Below, piece after piece: positions 32,946-44,977 of a stretch of DNA of 64,000 bases. The stretch is from Mesostigma viride (taxonomy: Eukaryota > Streptophyta > Mesostigmatophyceae > Mesostigmatales > Mesostigmataceae). Numbering within the stretch: position 1 is the stretch's first letter; every line of letters begins with the position of its first letter. The DNA lies in NCBI GenBank assembly GCA_009746045.1, contig RPFO01000790.1, positions 1-64,000 on the forward strand. Reading direction: 5' to 3'. A model generated the notes under the pieces. The model saw nothing but the letters and a program-made list of their open reading frames with translations. It ran no database searches and was not told the origin of the DNA. Position numbers and translations under genes: made by a program.

Positions 32946-34600
32946 TTGTAGATAAAACCAAAATAAACGAGCCACGAGCCACAAGGTAGCCATGGCTGAC
33001 GGCGGAGCTCATAACTTTCACGTTTGGGCACCAAATTCGGCCGTGAACCTCACAATTGCTTTGTCTTTCTAAGACGCACCCGCTGATATATTTTCTCGAC
33101 ACTAAAACGCAATCTTATGACGAGCAAACGCTCGACTACGCAGCGCAGCCTGGCGGCTGCGATGAGCCAAGAAAATTCCCCTACAGCTCCGGCTGTGATT
33201 CCGCCCGGCCTGCCAGGCAGCGAGGCCACTACTCAAGCGTTAGTAGTGCTGTCGCGTTCGCGTGCCATTATATCCTAGACTATCACTTGGAAGGCATGTC
33301 CATAGCAATATAGTACTCATGTGTGTGATCCACTATATGTTAGGTGTGAAAATGATAGGTGTGGTCCTTGACGGCACCACCACCTTCATGACAGGCAGCG
33401 CAGCCAGCCGATTATGAAGATTGCAATAATGCTTTGTGATGAAAGCAATGCCCAAACCATTCATTCCATAACATTTGACAAATTATAATGAATGCCGAGT
33501 TGTGCTGCCGCAACGGTAAGAGTAACTATCCTTGAGACCCATCGAAATCACCACAGACCGACCATGACGCCACTGTGGCACAACAGTGTTTACTTACGCC
33601 ATAATCTATATCAACTACATGACTCTGAGCTCATGTCCCAGTTACTGGCACACTGGCCAACGAAGAACCGGCCCTTTCCCGGGACTGTTCCCGGGTCAGC
33701 AGAACGTTTCTCATGCACAATGCAACAACATCCCAAACTGATCAAACCACTGTCAATCCTGTTGCAACCCTCGTCATGGCTGAATGACATGCAACCACTC
33801 ACGGGGGCTGCCCCGGGCTGTTCGAGAAGTTTAACCCCATGAAGACAACGAACTAGTTGTGAGGGAGAGAAACGAGCGAACAACGACCTGGTCCAGGTGG
33901 CACCATGGCCGCTGCCCTGCTCCTAAGTACCTCAGAAAATTCCCGGCATCCATGCTCTGTCGCATTTGCAAGCAAGCCGCCTGACGTGCAGTCAGTAGAC
34001 TGCCGGCAAAATGCTGAGCAAGTCTGTTAGACAGCGTCGTGCGAGCCAACACACCGCACAGTACGATCTGCGTATCTAGCTTTTTTGTCAGATGGACTGA
34101 ACATCACCCGTCTGGACAACACAAAAGATTCGTAACTGCCGCACCGGAATATTGCTGGCAAGCCACCAAGGCTTTGCGCCCCAAAGTCTTGCGCCTGAAC
34201 CTAAGCCATGCAGGTCACCTAAGACTGTCACTCTAGAAATCCAGGCCTTTCCGGCGCGGCGCTCCACACCTGCCCAAAGGAACAAAGCCTGCGGCCTACT
34301 GAATCGGAACCAACCAAATTTCGGTAACGATTCCGATTACGGCAACCGCGTAACTTCTTGAGTGCACGGACGTAAATGATCACGGACGTGACAGTGCACT
34401 CGGCTCCTGCGGCCTCGCCCTCGGCGCATCTCCAGATCCCAAACGCAACCGCGCCCAGCAGAATCGTGCCCAACAGAACCGCTCTTAATTCGGCCCCAAC
34501 CTTTCAAGGTCCGGACGATCACGACTGGACCAACATGTCCCCGAGCACTGCCATGCACTGCCTCTTCTTTGGGGACTAGTAACACCTCGCTTTACGACCT
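32946..34600. other. No gene supported
   Basis: Only short unsupported frames occur. A Kozak-like ATG at 32992 opens 26 codons (MADGGAHNFHVWAP...) before a stop; it could be a first exon, but I found no following exon. Confidence 0.3.
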
Positions 34601-34739
34601 GTGCCTCCATCTCCACGACATCAACCGCCTCGTCCATCCCGACGGCACCTGGGTCAGCGGACCCAGCTTTCTGTTCGGGTGCATGCGCCCGCCCCCAACT
34701 CCAGCACATCATTCTCAACTCCCTTAATTCTCATGCGCT

Positions 34740-35695
34740 CTGATGGCGAGATCTGGGCTCCATCCCACACTCCGTTCCCTCCTTACGGAAGCCCTCCAGC
34801 AGCACGTGACTCCCCTCAATGCTGCAGATGTGGCAGCGATGGGCAGGCTGCACGCTGGCCGTGCTGAGCTCGATCCCTCACCTTTCCACCACCGTCACCT
34901 CCAGTGCCTCCACCCTCCTTGCCTCCACCTCCACTGCCGCCTCCACCTCCACCGCCGACATCAAAGCCCGGCCAGCTCCTCGACATCGACAAACGCCTCC
35001 ACGACAACGCCATTGCCATCGCCATCGCCATCGAGTGCCTGCATGCAAAACACCGCATGCCTCACCGCCCATGCAGGCGGTGAAGGACATCGCCGCCCAG
35101 CCGGCATCTGCTGGCCCGGCCAGCGATGCTCCTCCCACCCAGACCTGGGCGGACATGCTGAAGCACGATCCACACCACCTCCACCACCTCATCATCGCGG
35201 CGCAGCTCAAGCAACACACGCTCAACCTCCGCGAGGAGGCCGACCTCACCAAGCGCAGCCACAATGTCATCGATTCTCAAGCACTTCGACCAGCCGGCAG
35301 GTGAGAAGTTACTCCTTGGAGTCTCTTGCCATAGCGTTTAAGCGCAACATTCTTACCCCCATGCAACTCACTGGTGACCTGCGGATGTCGGCTGACCGCC
35401 TTCCACGTGCGCGGGGTAAGGCAGCCTGGCCCGGCTCCCCTGCTCCTCACCTTTAAGTACATGGCAGATAAGCTGTTGTTTCTTAAATGCCGCAAGAAGC
35501 TAGCTCTCGGGGACTTCCTACATGTTGGACGATGACTTGACCCTGGCACAGCAACAGTGGCGACGGGTGCTATGGCCGACTTACCTCCAGCTCCGGCAGA
35601 GCGCAGGGGGGAAAACGGTATACACTGCATGGAGGGGGGACGTATCCACGTCGACCTCAAGCCCTGGCAGGCGCCCCCTGCCACCCTAGCAACCC
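34740..35695 (+). pseudogene. LINE ORF1 fragment
   Basis: After a His/Pro/Ser-rich N-terminus, frames read PTQTWADMLKHDPHHLHHL and REEADLTKRSHNVI (35140-35275), a typical LINE ORF1 helix-to-RNA-binding transition. Further frames read KYMADKLLFLKCRKKLALGD and LDDDLTLAQQQWRRVLWP (about 35455-35600), the conserved ORF1 C-terminus. Several frameshifts make it a pseudogene. No ORF2 follows; a minus-strand LINE starts at 35925. Confidence 0.55.
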
Positions 35696-35924
35696 CAGTC
35701 TAGTAGGGAATGTTGCAGTTGTGTAGATTAGTCAGGCTTAGCTCAGCACTAATTGGCACAGGCCTTCGCGCATGTGCGCCCATAATGGCCCCCTCTATGG
35801 ATGTTGCCTTATGTAAGAATTTAGCCACGCTCTGCCTATAATACGACTCCCCATGGATGATGTCACGCTCTGCCTATGCTGAGTCTGAGTCACTCTCTGC
35901 TGAGAAGCCATGCCCTAGACTTTG

Positions 35925-38241
35925 ATTAATTAATTAATTAATTAGTTAATTAATTAATTAATAGACACGTGACTGCATGCGTCTGACGTGAGCATATGTC
36001 CTCAGTGGGAGGGGAACATGGGATGGAATGGATGGTGTAAGCTATCTAGGTCCTAGTTACAGGTTTGTGGGCACCGCGGCCCGAATCGCTATGAATGCCA
36101 TACATACGCGGTCACACGCAGAGCCCCCACAGACTTGGGGGTGGTCTCCTTCATTACTACTTGCCATCTATCCTTGCGTACCATCTGCCTCCATATTACA
36201 GACAAACCAGGAGGCTGCCCGGGCGTGAGCCCGTCGCGTCTAGTGTAGCACATGTCCATGCCGAGTCTATCACGAAAAGTCCACGGGTGGCGACCCTGCC
36301 GCGCGCGGCCTGGGGCACGCCAGGTGAGGACATATCGCCCAGGCTGGGCGGGTTTGGTGCCAGCTAGTCTATCTGATGTGTCTACCTGATCTGTGCGGGC
36401 CAGGTGCCCGGCTAGGCCCAGGCGCCTGTGCCTAATAATGTGGGAAACATAGGGCAAATCAGCGTACAAATCCTCATTACTAATGTGCAAACCAAAGGGG
36501 ATATTATTAAGGGCCTTGCGCAGCATCTTGGTGATGCTGCCGGCAAGTCGTTGCTCCAGCTCCTGCGTCAGTGTCCAGGTCTCGGCGCCGTAGGTCATGC
36601 AGGATCGTCAGAATGACGACCTTGAAGAGGTCACGCTTGACGATCCGGGGTAGGGCGGCCGGGTTGCTCCACCAGTGGCGGTGGTCATGGAGGTGCGCCC
36701 ACGCCATGCCGATCCGTGTCGTCAGGTCGTCCTCGCAGTTGGGAAGCCAACGTACTGCCGAGCATGCAGCTTGAAGCGGCCTGAAGTAGGGTAGGGGACC
36801 TCGGTGTCGTCTAAGAGGCGGAGTGTGGGTGGGGGCCCTGCCATGCCGAGGGCCAGGGCCTCCATTTTGGGGCTGATTTCTAGACCAACCGCCCGAGCCT
36901 CGAGCGCCAGGGAGTCCAGCCAAAGTTGGGCAGACAGTCTCCGGCTTCTCGATGAGCGTGATGTCGTCGGCATAAATGAGGTCAGCTAGTAAATTCTTCT
37001 TGTTTGTCGGCCCCCCTTCTCCAAGCTCGTTCGTGATCGCTAGGCCGGGGGCACGGCCTGCAATGCTAGCAAAGCGAGCACGTGCCTGGCGCATAACATA
37101 ATCCACTACAACAATAAACAGGTACGGCGACAGGACGCAATCCTGCCAGACGCCAGTCTGCAGTGGGCATGGCGGGGTAATGCCGTGTTGAGTGCGCACC
37201 GAAGTGGTCGACCCCTCAAACAGCGTGCGGATGACGGTAATCAGGGGAGTGGGGACGCAAGCGCGAGCAAGTACAGCCCATAGAGCGTCCCAGAGGACAG
37301 AATCAATAGCCTTGATGAAGTCGACGAAGATCAGGATGGCGGGAAACTCACCAGGCTGCATGCACGAGAGCAATTTCCTCGAAGAGGCGACGCGCGACGA
37401 AGATGGCCATGACGGTGTTGCGCCCAGGATGAAAGCCCATTCGACTTTCCCCTAGGTGACAGTCGAGAGCAGAACGAAGGCGGTTGAGGATCATGCGCAT
37501 GAACAACTTGAGTGCGGCGCTCTGGATGCAGACTCCTCGGTAGTTGGCGGGGTCGTCAGGGGAACCTTTGTTTTTGTACAGCATAATACGGTAGCTGTGC
37601 TGCATCCACTCAGGAATCGGCGGCGCGTCGGCAATTGCAGGATCCGGTTGCAGACGTCAAGCAGGAGCCCCGTGAGCGCCGTCAGCTTAATCACTGGGCC
37701 GGCGGGGAGCTGGTCAGGTCCAATGGCGGCGTAGAAGCGGAGTTGCTTGGCGGCGGTGCTCAGCTCGAGCTCGGTGAACGGCGGTAGCTTGTTGGGGTCG
37801 GCCAGGGGTTCCGTCAGGGCTGGGTACGTGTAGTCCTGCTCAGTGGCGGGCGGCGTGGGCGGCGCAGGGACGTCCGCAGGCGCTACTGCCAGGCGCGCGG
37901 CCGCCAAAGGGCCAAGCGGCGGAGGTGGCGGGGGGGCGCCGAGCAGCCAGGACTGGGAGGAATACTACTCAGTGGTCGAGCTGCTGCTGCGGTGAGCCAG
38001 AGAGCGTCCGCTGCGCCGGCTGCGGGCCGCTGGGCGTGGCGCAGGCGGGTCGAGACCCGCTAGGCGTACTTGCCGTGCTGGTCCTTGAGGTGGGAGAAGT
38101 ACTCGCGGACATGGAGGTCCTCCTGCTCCTTGGTCGCCTGCCGGATGGCCGAGTGGTAATCGGCTTTGAGGCGGGCGGGGTCGCGGTTGTCGCGCAGGGC
38201 TTGCCGGGCCTGGATGACGGCGGGGAGCCGGTGCAGGCTGG
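35925..38241 (-). mobile_element. 5'-truncated LINE, 2.3 kb, with 9 bp TSD
   Basis: TAGACTTTG is duplicated at 35916-35924 and 38242-38250. On the minus strand the copy reads LRDNRDPARLKADYHSAIR and FYAAIGPDQLPAGPV. It continues through RT motifs (IMLYKNKGSPDDPANYRGV, MGFHPGRNTVMAIFVARRL, LIFVDFIKAIDSV, GVWQDCVLSPYLF, LIYADDITLI), the TYGAETWTLT and RRLGLAGHLARTDQ C-terminal domain, a 3' UTR and the (TTAA)n tail at 35925-35961. Frameshifts occur in the RT. It is the best representative of the TTAA-tailed LINE family here. Confidence 0.85.
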
Positions 38242-39180
38242 TAGACTTTGTATAGCCATGATGATCTTGATCACCCCATGCTGGCCAGGCCCATGAGCTC
38301 TGATACATCATGGATTCATGGTAATACGCCATGCAGGTGCCCTTGGTGCACCTAGAGCAGGTGTAGTTTACACCCTACCCTAATTGCAGGAAGTCAGTAG
38401 CCCAGAATGTATTAAAAGCCATATGCCCCTTTGTCCGACACTTTTTGCAGGCTTTTGGGCCAAAAGCCTGCAAAAAGTCCAAAATTTAGGACCCTGGGGA
38501 CTGTGTATTCAATCATGTAAACAATATTATTTGACCCTGGCATTTGTGCCATGCTGAGAAATACTATAGTTTTTTAATTTCTATCGAAGACCTAGGTTCA
38601 AATAACGACGTTTAGTACCAAAAGGTTCTGGCCCTGCCCCATGGCAGACATCGAACGAAAAAAATGGCCCAAAATTGAAAGTAGGACTTTTTAGGACCAC
38701 CATGTAAATCACACATCACCACGCCACCCACACAGTCTTACCAATCCTCAGGGCCCCACGGGACCCTACGCGGCCTTGGGGAGGTGGGGCAGCGTATATG
38801 ACAAGGCCGTAGCGTGCTGTGGCTGCACGTATATATACGCGTGCCTAACGGTGTCACAGATGGGGCAGATCATGCAATATAAGGTTGCATGCATGGTTGC
38901 TGAGGTTGCCTGGCTTGAACATGACCCACCCCTTACGGCAAACTCTCTCTAAGCATATACCATAGCTTGTTTAATGTCACGGGCATGCTGGCCACCACCC
39001 AGGAAGGAGAGGACACCACATTTGTATGGCAACTTACACAGGATAGTAGCAGCCAGATGAAGTTGTTAAAGAGCACTATCCAGCATGCCACACATTGCAT
39101 GCATTCTAGGGGGGGGGGGCGAGCTGTAAAAGCATCACATATAAGCAGCACAAGCACAGCCATATTATGCCCAGTCAGGG
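38242..39180. other. Intergenic, with a 37 bp hairpin
   Basis: The only clear structure is a perfect hairpin at 38441-38477, with 18 bp arms (CTTTTTGCAGGCTTTTGG) around a single G. Its role is unknown. No coding sequence is supported. Confidence 0.4.
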
Positions 39181-39475
39181 ATCGATATGTGCTACATGTA
39201 CTCCCAACGGAGTTATATGTTCTTAATTTATTAATTAACCAGGTAGACACCTCCCGTGGCCCCTCTGCAGGGCTGCGCCCCGCCCAGCCGGGCAGGCACC
39301 TCCTCACGTGGGCCGGGCCCAGCCAGGTTAAACGCCTCAAGGCCCGCACCTAGCTTCAAAGAGCAGCTCGTAGAGGACATGGGGGGCCTAGGCCTCTCCG
39401 TGATTTGGAAACAGATGATGGACAGCCGTGCCGGGCCCATGGCCGGGTCTCAGATATCCTGCTAGGCACTGCAGA
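39180..39475 (+). pseudogene. LINE 3' fragment
   Basis: INQVDTSRGPSAGLRPAQPG, then RHLLTWAGP and LGLSVIWKQMMD, correspond to DQVDTSDRLAGTKPAQPGR, VLTWRAPG and PGLSVIWRQMVR of the minus-strand LINE at 36089-36598. An adjacent segment (GTGCTACATG-ACTCCCAACGGAG) matches the 3' UTR of the other LINE family at 44370. It is a mosaic of LINE ends. Confidence 0.55.
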
Positions 39476-39599
39476 TGATGTCCAATGCAAACTGTCAACC
39501 GTACGCTGGATGAGGCCCTACTGGCCCCGCTACTGCTGTGTCTGACGGACTGGGCTCTCACACTCGCCTTCTCCTGCCCCGACCAGAAGGCTTCCTCCG

Positions 39600-40240
39600 T
39601 TTTCAAGCGCCTGCAAGAAACTGATCAAGCAGCCCTTCATGACTGACTCGTACAAGGAGGAGCGCAAGCGCGCGATGGAGCGGGTTGAGATGTACCCTGG
39701 TGAGACGGGGATTAATTACTGGACGCGCGGGGAAGTTCTCCGCAAGCGCCTGTCCGACCTCGGCATTCTGCTCACTGAGGAGGCCTGGAAGGGGTACATG
39801 CTGGCAGGCATGCCGCATCCCTACCGACAGGCCATGGCTGCAGGCCGCCGGGATCGACGGGATGACCACACAGGAGGTAAAGAACCTGGTACTGGAAATC
39901 GACGATTATCTTGAGCACTGACAAGCGGACTCCCACGAAGGCTCCCCAGGGTGCCACAAGCGGCAAGCCACAGCCACCTGCCGACCCCTCTGCACTTGAT
40001 CCCCCAGGCCAGGTGTACGCAACGACGGCAGGGGGAACGACGAGGAAGCGGTGCTCCTTCTGCAGGAGGCCCGGGCACGGCCCTGACAAGTGCTACCGCA
40101 AGCACCCGGAGCTGCGACCAACCAAGGGAGGCGAGCAGGCCCATGCGACCGACACCCAGCATGAGGCCAGCACGCTACCCCCAGCTAGGATTCTGCTTTG
40201 CCACCGGAATGACGGACGACCTGAAGACAGTGCTCTGAGA
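39600..40240 (+). pseudogene. Gag fragment of another Copia-type retrotransposon
   Basis: The frame from about 39639 (EERKRAMERVEMYPGETG, WTRGEVLRKRLSDLGILLTE, GYMLAGMPHPYRQAMAA) shows the helical pattern of UBN2-type Copia Gag. One frameshift later come VLEIDDYLEH and a CCHC knuckle CSFCRRPGHGPDKC (about 40050-40095). It is unlike the Gag proteins of elements A-C, so it marks a further family. No LTRs were found. Confidence 0.55.
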
Positions 40241-41307
40241 CCTACCACTGTCACATGTTTCTTTGTGAAACCAGCGCTTCAATACCCCAGTTTTTGTTAC
40301 ATGAGTATCTCTTGCAGGTGGGACTGCATTCTATCTGGGCCCGGGGTGGTCCTGTACCCCACTAGCCGGTAGTTTTGTACTACGGACCCACCGAGTTTTC
40401 GCTCTCGGCCTCCGGGGTGTGTGTTTAGAGTATCTAGTTTTGCCCTCCGGCTTGGTCACAGGGGTGTGTCACGGAAATGTGCCCATATTCTGTTCGTAGG
40501 CAAATTTAACGTAACATTGGCCAAGTCCGTGAACAAAGCTATCAGGGCTGCGTTGCACCCACCTTCCGTTTATATTTGTGAATTATTGGCTGTACGGTAT
40601 AATTAACCGAGACAAGTATAGGCCGTTTCAGCATTTAAGCCACGGAAATTTACTTTACCGTTGGCCCAGTTGTACGACGTTGACATTTTTTCCTAGTTCG
40701 ACGTTGAGATCTGTACTTGGCCCATAGTGTTTTCCCCTGTAAGGCCTGTCATGCGTTGCGCCGTTTGCGTGTGGTGACTTTCCAGAATTTTCACCAAGTC
40801 CCAATGTGGCGTACAGGTTTGGCGCCGCGCCGCACCTGTAAAAGTTGAGCGCAGTGGACTGCTTGCTAAGAAAGAAGTCAGTTACAAGTGATAGAGTACT
40901 AGCAACGCCACCGCATGTGTTGTTTAGCATGCATGCATGCACATGTATGAACCTTGTGTGCATCCGATGCTGTAGAATGCGCCGTCACTCATCCGACGGC
41001 ACATACTGCATGTTTGTGACTTTGCCCAAAGGCACACGTAGCATATGAGGGAAAAGACGACCCTGATCCTTTACCTAAGCCTCAAGCAAGTTATGGTGGC
41101 TGGCTTACACATGGCCGCTGCCCATTAATATTCTGGCAATGAACAAACGGATTTAACATATTCAAATTCGTCTGCATTATTAGCCGAACATGCTTGTGTA
41201 GCTTGTCTGGGTGAAAGATCAAAAGTTTTCCTCCAGTACCTGTGCACAAGGTTTGGTTGAATTGTGGAGACTATTGCTACCCCAGCTCCTTAGTATTTTG
41301 ACACCGT
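40241..41307. other. No gene supported
   Basis: Bases 40370-40460 may belong to the degraded retroelement to the left, but nothing confirms it. No ORF, RNA gene or clear repeat is seen. Confidence 0.3.
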
Positions 41308-41535
41308 CCTCGACCCCTTGAAGGGTTCTCAGGCCCACTTGATGACGCTGGACCCCCGTGGCCTGATCCCCTCATGAGTTAGCCTCGGGCCGCGGCCCGA
41401 GGCTAACTTCATGGACTTGACTGCAGGTTCAGCTGCATGGCTCCTCATCACCCTGACGAGGGCGCTTGCCTGGAGCCAGGCACCCACATACTTGCCACTG
41501 AAGCACTCGTGTATACAGCTGATCAGTCATGGCCG
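41308..41535 (-). pseudogene. Element B-type gag fragment
   Basis: This is collinear with 19385-19560 in the gag of element B (shared runs such as CATCACCCTGACGAGGGCGC). It is diverged and frameshifted and is interrupted by a 32 bp palindrome at 41377. Confidence 0.75.
41377..41408. mobile_element. 32 bp palindromic insertion with 5 bp TSD
   Basis: A perfect palindrome has 16 bp arms (AGTTAGCCTCGGGCCG and its complement). It is flanked by TCATG at 41372-41376 and 41409-41413. The homologous gag sequence at 19453-19462 has one TCATG and no insert, so this is an insertion. Its ends AGTTA...TAACT match those of the 882 bp palindrome. Confidence 0.85.
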
Positions 41536-41739
41536 TCCACCCATCATCCATCCCCTTCGTTCCATCCCCATGCACCCCCACCTCCCGCTGCATCCACCCC
41601 CATCACCCGTCGCCGTTCTTAATTCCCTGTTGGGCTAGCAGGCATCCTTGGCCCTTGCAACTCTCAACGCACGTACATTGCTAGCAGATGGCGACCATAG
41701 CTACCGGGTACATAGAGGAGCTTGTTGCCTTTTGCATGG

Positions 41740-44480
41740 CCCAATGATCATGTGTCTATATTCTAGGCGTGCAGGAGCATCGTCGCACGGTGCCATTTGG
41801 CACGGTGAGCACTGATTGCCTGGCAGGCGGTTGGCGTTTTTACTTCCCTGGCAGTGGTACGCCAGGCCAATGTGGTGTTGGCCTTTTGTGTTCGCCGCTG
41901 GCAGTTGCCAGCCTTAGCACACTTAAGTTTTTAACCCCACGCCTTATGGTGGCACATTTCACCTCTGAGCCGAGGGGCGCTCTAAACACCACCTCACGGT
42001 TGGGATGGGCTACGCACCCCATAGTGGTCTACCTGAGTTGGAACGCCAGAAGTAATTCTTCGAGGACTTGCATAGCCTTGAGGGGGCCACCCCGACCCGC
42101 CACTTTTCGGTTATGCTGCTCGACGCCAACGCCACGCTCCCTGTGGGCACTGCTGGCAGTCGCTTTGCGCCTGCCAGCACGGCTGCTAACGACAACACTC
42201 CCCTGTTTTCTGCCTTTTTGCGGGATAGCGGGATGGTTGCTGTCAACTGCCACTTCCAACGTCCCTCACAGGACTTGGTCACTTTTCGCGGCCCTAACGG
42301 CCGTCAGGCCTGTCTGGACTACGTGGTGGTACGGCAGCCCAGGTGCACTTCGGTTCTGGACACCCGAGTGTTCGACACGCCCACGGTGTGCTCTGACCAC
42401 CGGTTGGTGCGCGCGACCATTCGGCTCCGGTCCCATGTCCCCGAGCGCCACGCCCCATGCAGTGGCCCGCCCCGACTGGTCTGCTCTACGCCCGGTCCGA
42501 GGGGATCCTGAGGACTGGACGGACGCCGAGCGCGAGCGGAACCGGTGGGCGACTGGAGTATCTGTCGGCCCTGGACGCCCGGGCGGACGTCGACGTGCTG
42601 GTCGACACGGGTGCTCCCAACGCCGCCATTTTTGCGGGCTTTGCGGCCCGCGCCCCGTTGCTGGCGGCCCGCGGCACCTGCCGGTCATGCCCCGCCGCCG
42701 CCCCGGCCCGCTCTACCGCCAGGACCCCAAGGTCTTGGCAGCCCGGCACCGCCTCAAGCATAACCGGGACCCGCTGCAGTAACCGGTGCTCAAGGCCGCC
42801 CTTGTGGAGGCCTACGAGCACGCTCAGGACGGAGAGGCGGCCCAGTGCATCGCCGATGCCAACTAGGCCTGCCAAGCTCGCATCCAGGGCAAGGACATGT
42901 GGTACCATCTCGACCGGCTCGGTGGCCGGCGGCAGCGCACCCCGGTGGAGCACACGGGGGATGGCACGGCGCCGGTCAGCCTTGACCGCTGGTTGGCCCA
43001 CAATGTTTTCTTGACAGCTGGGGCTCGCGCCACCCCCCTGCCGCTTCACCCCGAGACGGCCGCCCACCTAGCTCGGTGTTGCAGGACCCCCCCTGCCGCC
43101 GGCGCCCCCCTCCTCGGCCGCGGACTACTGTACCAAGTCCCCGCCTTGCAGGAGGGCTGCCTTCAGGCACCAACGACGTCGTCCACCCCTTCACTTTGAA
43201 GGAATTGGACGGCGCCCTTGCTCGCCTGCGGTACGCCGCGGCGGTCGGTGCCGACCACCTTTTGGCTGAGCTGCTGAAGACCCCTGACCCGGCGGTGAGG
43301 GATCTTCTGCTGGCGTTCTGCAACCGTGTCCTGCTCTCTGATGAGCCTCTGCCTGCTGAGTGGCATGCAGACGGCCATCCGCGTCATGCTGTACAAGAAG
43401 GGCTCTGCTGCTGACCCCGGTAACTACCAGGGTGTCTGCCTCCAGAGCGCCGCGCTGAAGGTCTTCATGCGCATGATGCTGCACAGGCTCCGCGCCGCGC
43501 TGGACCCACACTTGGGTGAGTCTCAGATGGGTTTTCGCCGTGGTCGTAACACTGTCATGGCTGTATTTGTCGCGCGCCGGTTGATGCAGGAGGTGCGTCG
43601 CCTTTGCCCTGATGGTCTGCCGCTGGTCTTCATTTTTGTCGACTATATCAAGGCCTTTGACACGGTCGATCCTCTGGGAGGCTCTTTGGGCCATCCTAGC
43701 TCTGGATCGGGTACCACCAGCGTTTATTGCTGCCATTCGTCGACTGTATGGGGGCAGTAGTCACTGCGGACTGCGGAAGGCACCACCCCACCATCCCCCC
43801 TTCACCATGGGGTGTGGCAAGGTTACGTGTCCTGTCCCCATATCTCAAGATTATAAGCGTAGGACATTAGAGTCTTTGTATCAGGGTATGCCCCGTATTT
43901 CGGACGAGATTAGGCAGCGTAGGATAGCATTTGTAGGACATCTTGATCGCACCAGCCATGGGTCGACACCGCCCTTGGTCTGGCCGGCCCCCAGCGGCTT
44001 AGCCAACCCAGGCGGCATATCCTGGCCTGGCCTGGCCCCAAGGACATTCCCAGGAAGCTAGGTAAGCCTGCCATGAACTACATCCAGATGTTGCTGGCCG
44101 ACCTAGTGGTCCCAGCCCAGTTTGAACACCGCATCCACGTACTTCCTCTCCCTTCTTTGGACTGCCATGCAGAACAACAAGAAGAGGTGGCAGAAGATTG
44201 TCCAGGCTCACAAGCCAGCCCCTGTGGGCAAGCCACCCCCCCCGAAGAGGAGGAGTCGTTTTGATGAGGAGCGTAGACATTAGGATTTTCTAGACTAGAT
44301 AGCTTAGAGTTAGGTTGGGTCGATTACGCGGCTTCTCCCACCTCCACCCACCCAACATGGAATATGTGCTACATGACCTCCCAACGGAGGCATGTTATGT
44401 ATGTGTAATTTTTAGGTTAATCACCTTGTTGGAATACTGGCCTGGGATGGGTTTTATCCTTTTCTGCCAGTTTGGCTGAG
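41740..44480 (+). pseudogene. LINE ORF2 copy, internally deleted
   Basis: The endonuclease begins around 41760 (VQEHRRT, GWRFYFPGSG, GVGLLCSPLAVA). After a frameshift it continues with MLLDANATLPVG, ACLDYVVVRQ and the catalytic SDHRLVRATI (about 42390-42415). The RT follows: LRYAAAVGADHLLAELL, VMLYKKGSAADPGNYQGVC, MGFRRGRNTVMAVFVARRL and FIFVDYIKAFDTV (43640-43670). After GVWQG-like residues at about 43810 the sequence jumps to the C-terminal domain (LESLYQGMPRISDEIRQRR, IAFVGHLDRT), so the YADD-containing palm is deleted. The 3' UTR is shared with 23415-23540. It cannot encode active RT. Confidence 0.8.
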
Positions 44481-44495
44481 GTTTGTGCACGTGCA

Positions 44496-44572
44496 TTCCA
44501 TCCCATGTTCCCCTCCCACTGAGGACTTATGCTCACGTGACGCAGTCGCGTGTCTATTAATTAATTAATGAA
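44496..44572 (+). mobile_element. 77 bp ultra-short LINE insertion with 13 bp TSD
   Basis: TTGTGCACGTGCA at 44483-44495 is repeated at 44573-44585. The insert contains CCATCCCATGTTCCCCTCCC, the CACGTGAC motif and the TTAATTAATTAAT tail, which is the 3' end of the 32501/35925 family. Confidence 0.88.
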
Positions 44573-44585
44573 TTGTGCACGTGCA

Positions 44586-44977
44586 GTGTTGTACTGAGTG
44601 CTATTACCTCTGGTGGATATACGCCTGCCTGCAGGCCTGCTGGGATTACCTCACCCCACTTGGCATGCAGGACAGGTCTCATGTTTAGGGTTGTGCACAT
44701 TTCATGACACCATAGACTGTGCTCTGTCATGTAATATACCCCTGAGGTAGCATCCTTCGAGGGACTATTTTTGGCTAGTCGTTGAAATCCTGCTATTTTT
44801 CTAAAAATTTTCACGTTTTCTGGGACTTGGGCGATTTACGACGTTGTGTGCATGAAAAATTTTTGCAAGCATTTCCCCTCCAAAATTGGACACTAGCATA
44901 AAATTGGAGCTGTTTTGGTAATGTGTCATGCTTTAGTAATGTGTGCATGTTTAAGACTTATTTAATTTATTTCATAA
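44586..44977. other. Intergenic, nothing recognised
   Basis: AT-rich sequence with no supported feature. Confidence 0.3.

Noticed and set aside
32992-33072. Small ORF MADGGAHNFHVWAP... with good start context
   Set aside because: Only 26 codons, with no splice donor or downstream exon that I could connect.
34600-35456. 237-codon His/Pro/Ser-rich plus-strand ORF as a host protein
   Set aside because: The downstream frames match LINE ORF1 signatures, and the low-complexity part is a GC-rich open frame within that relic.
38441-38477. Intrinsic transcription terminator
   Set aside because: The perfect hairpin looks like a bacterial terminator, but the genome is eukaryotic and no gene ends next to it.
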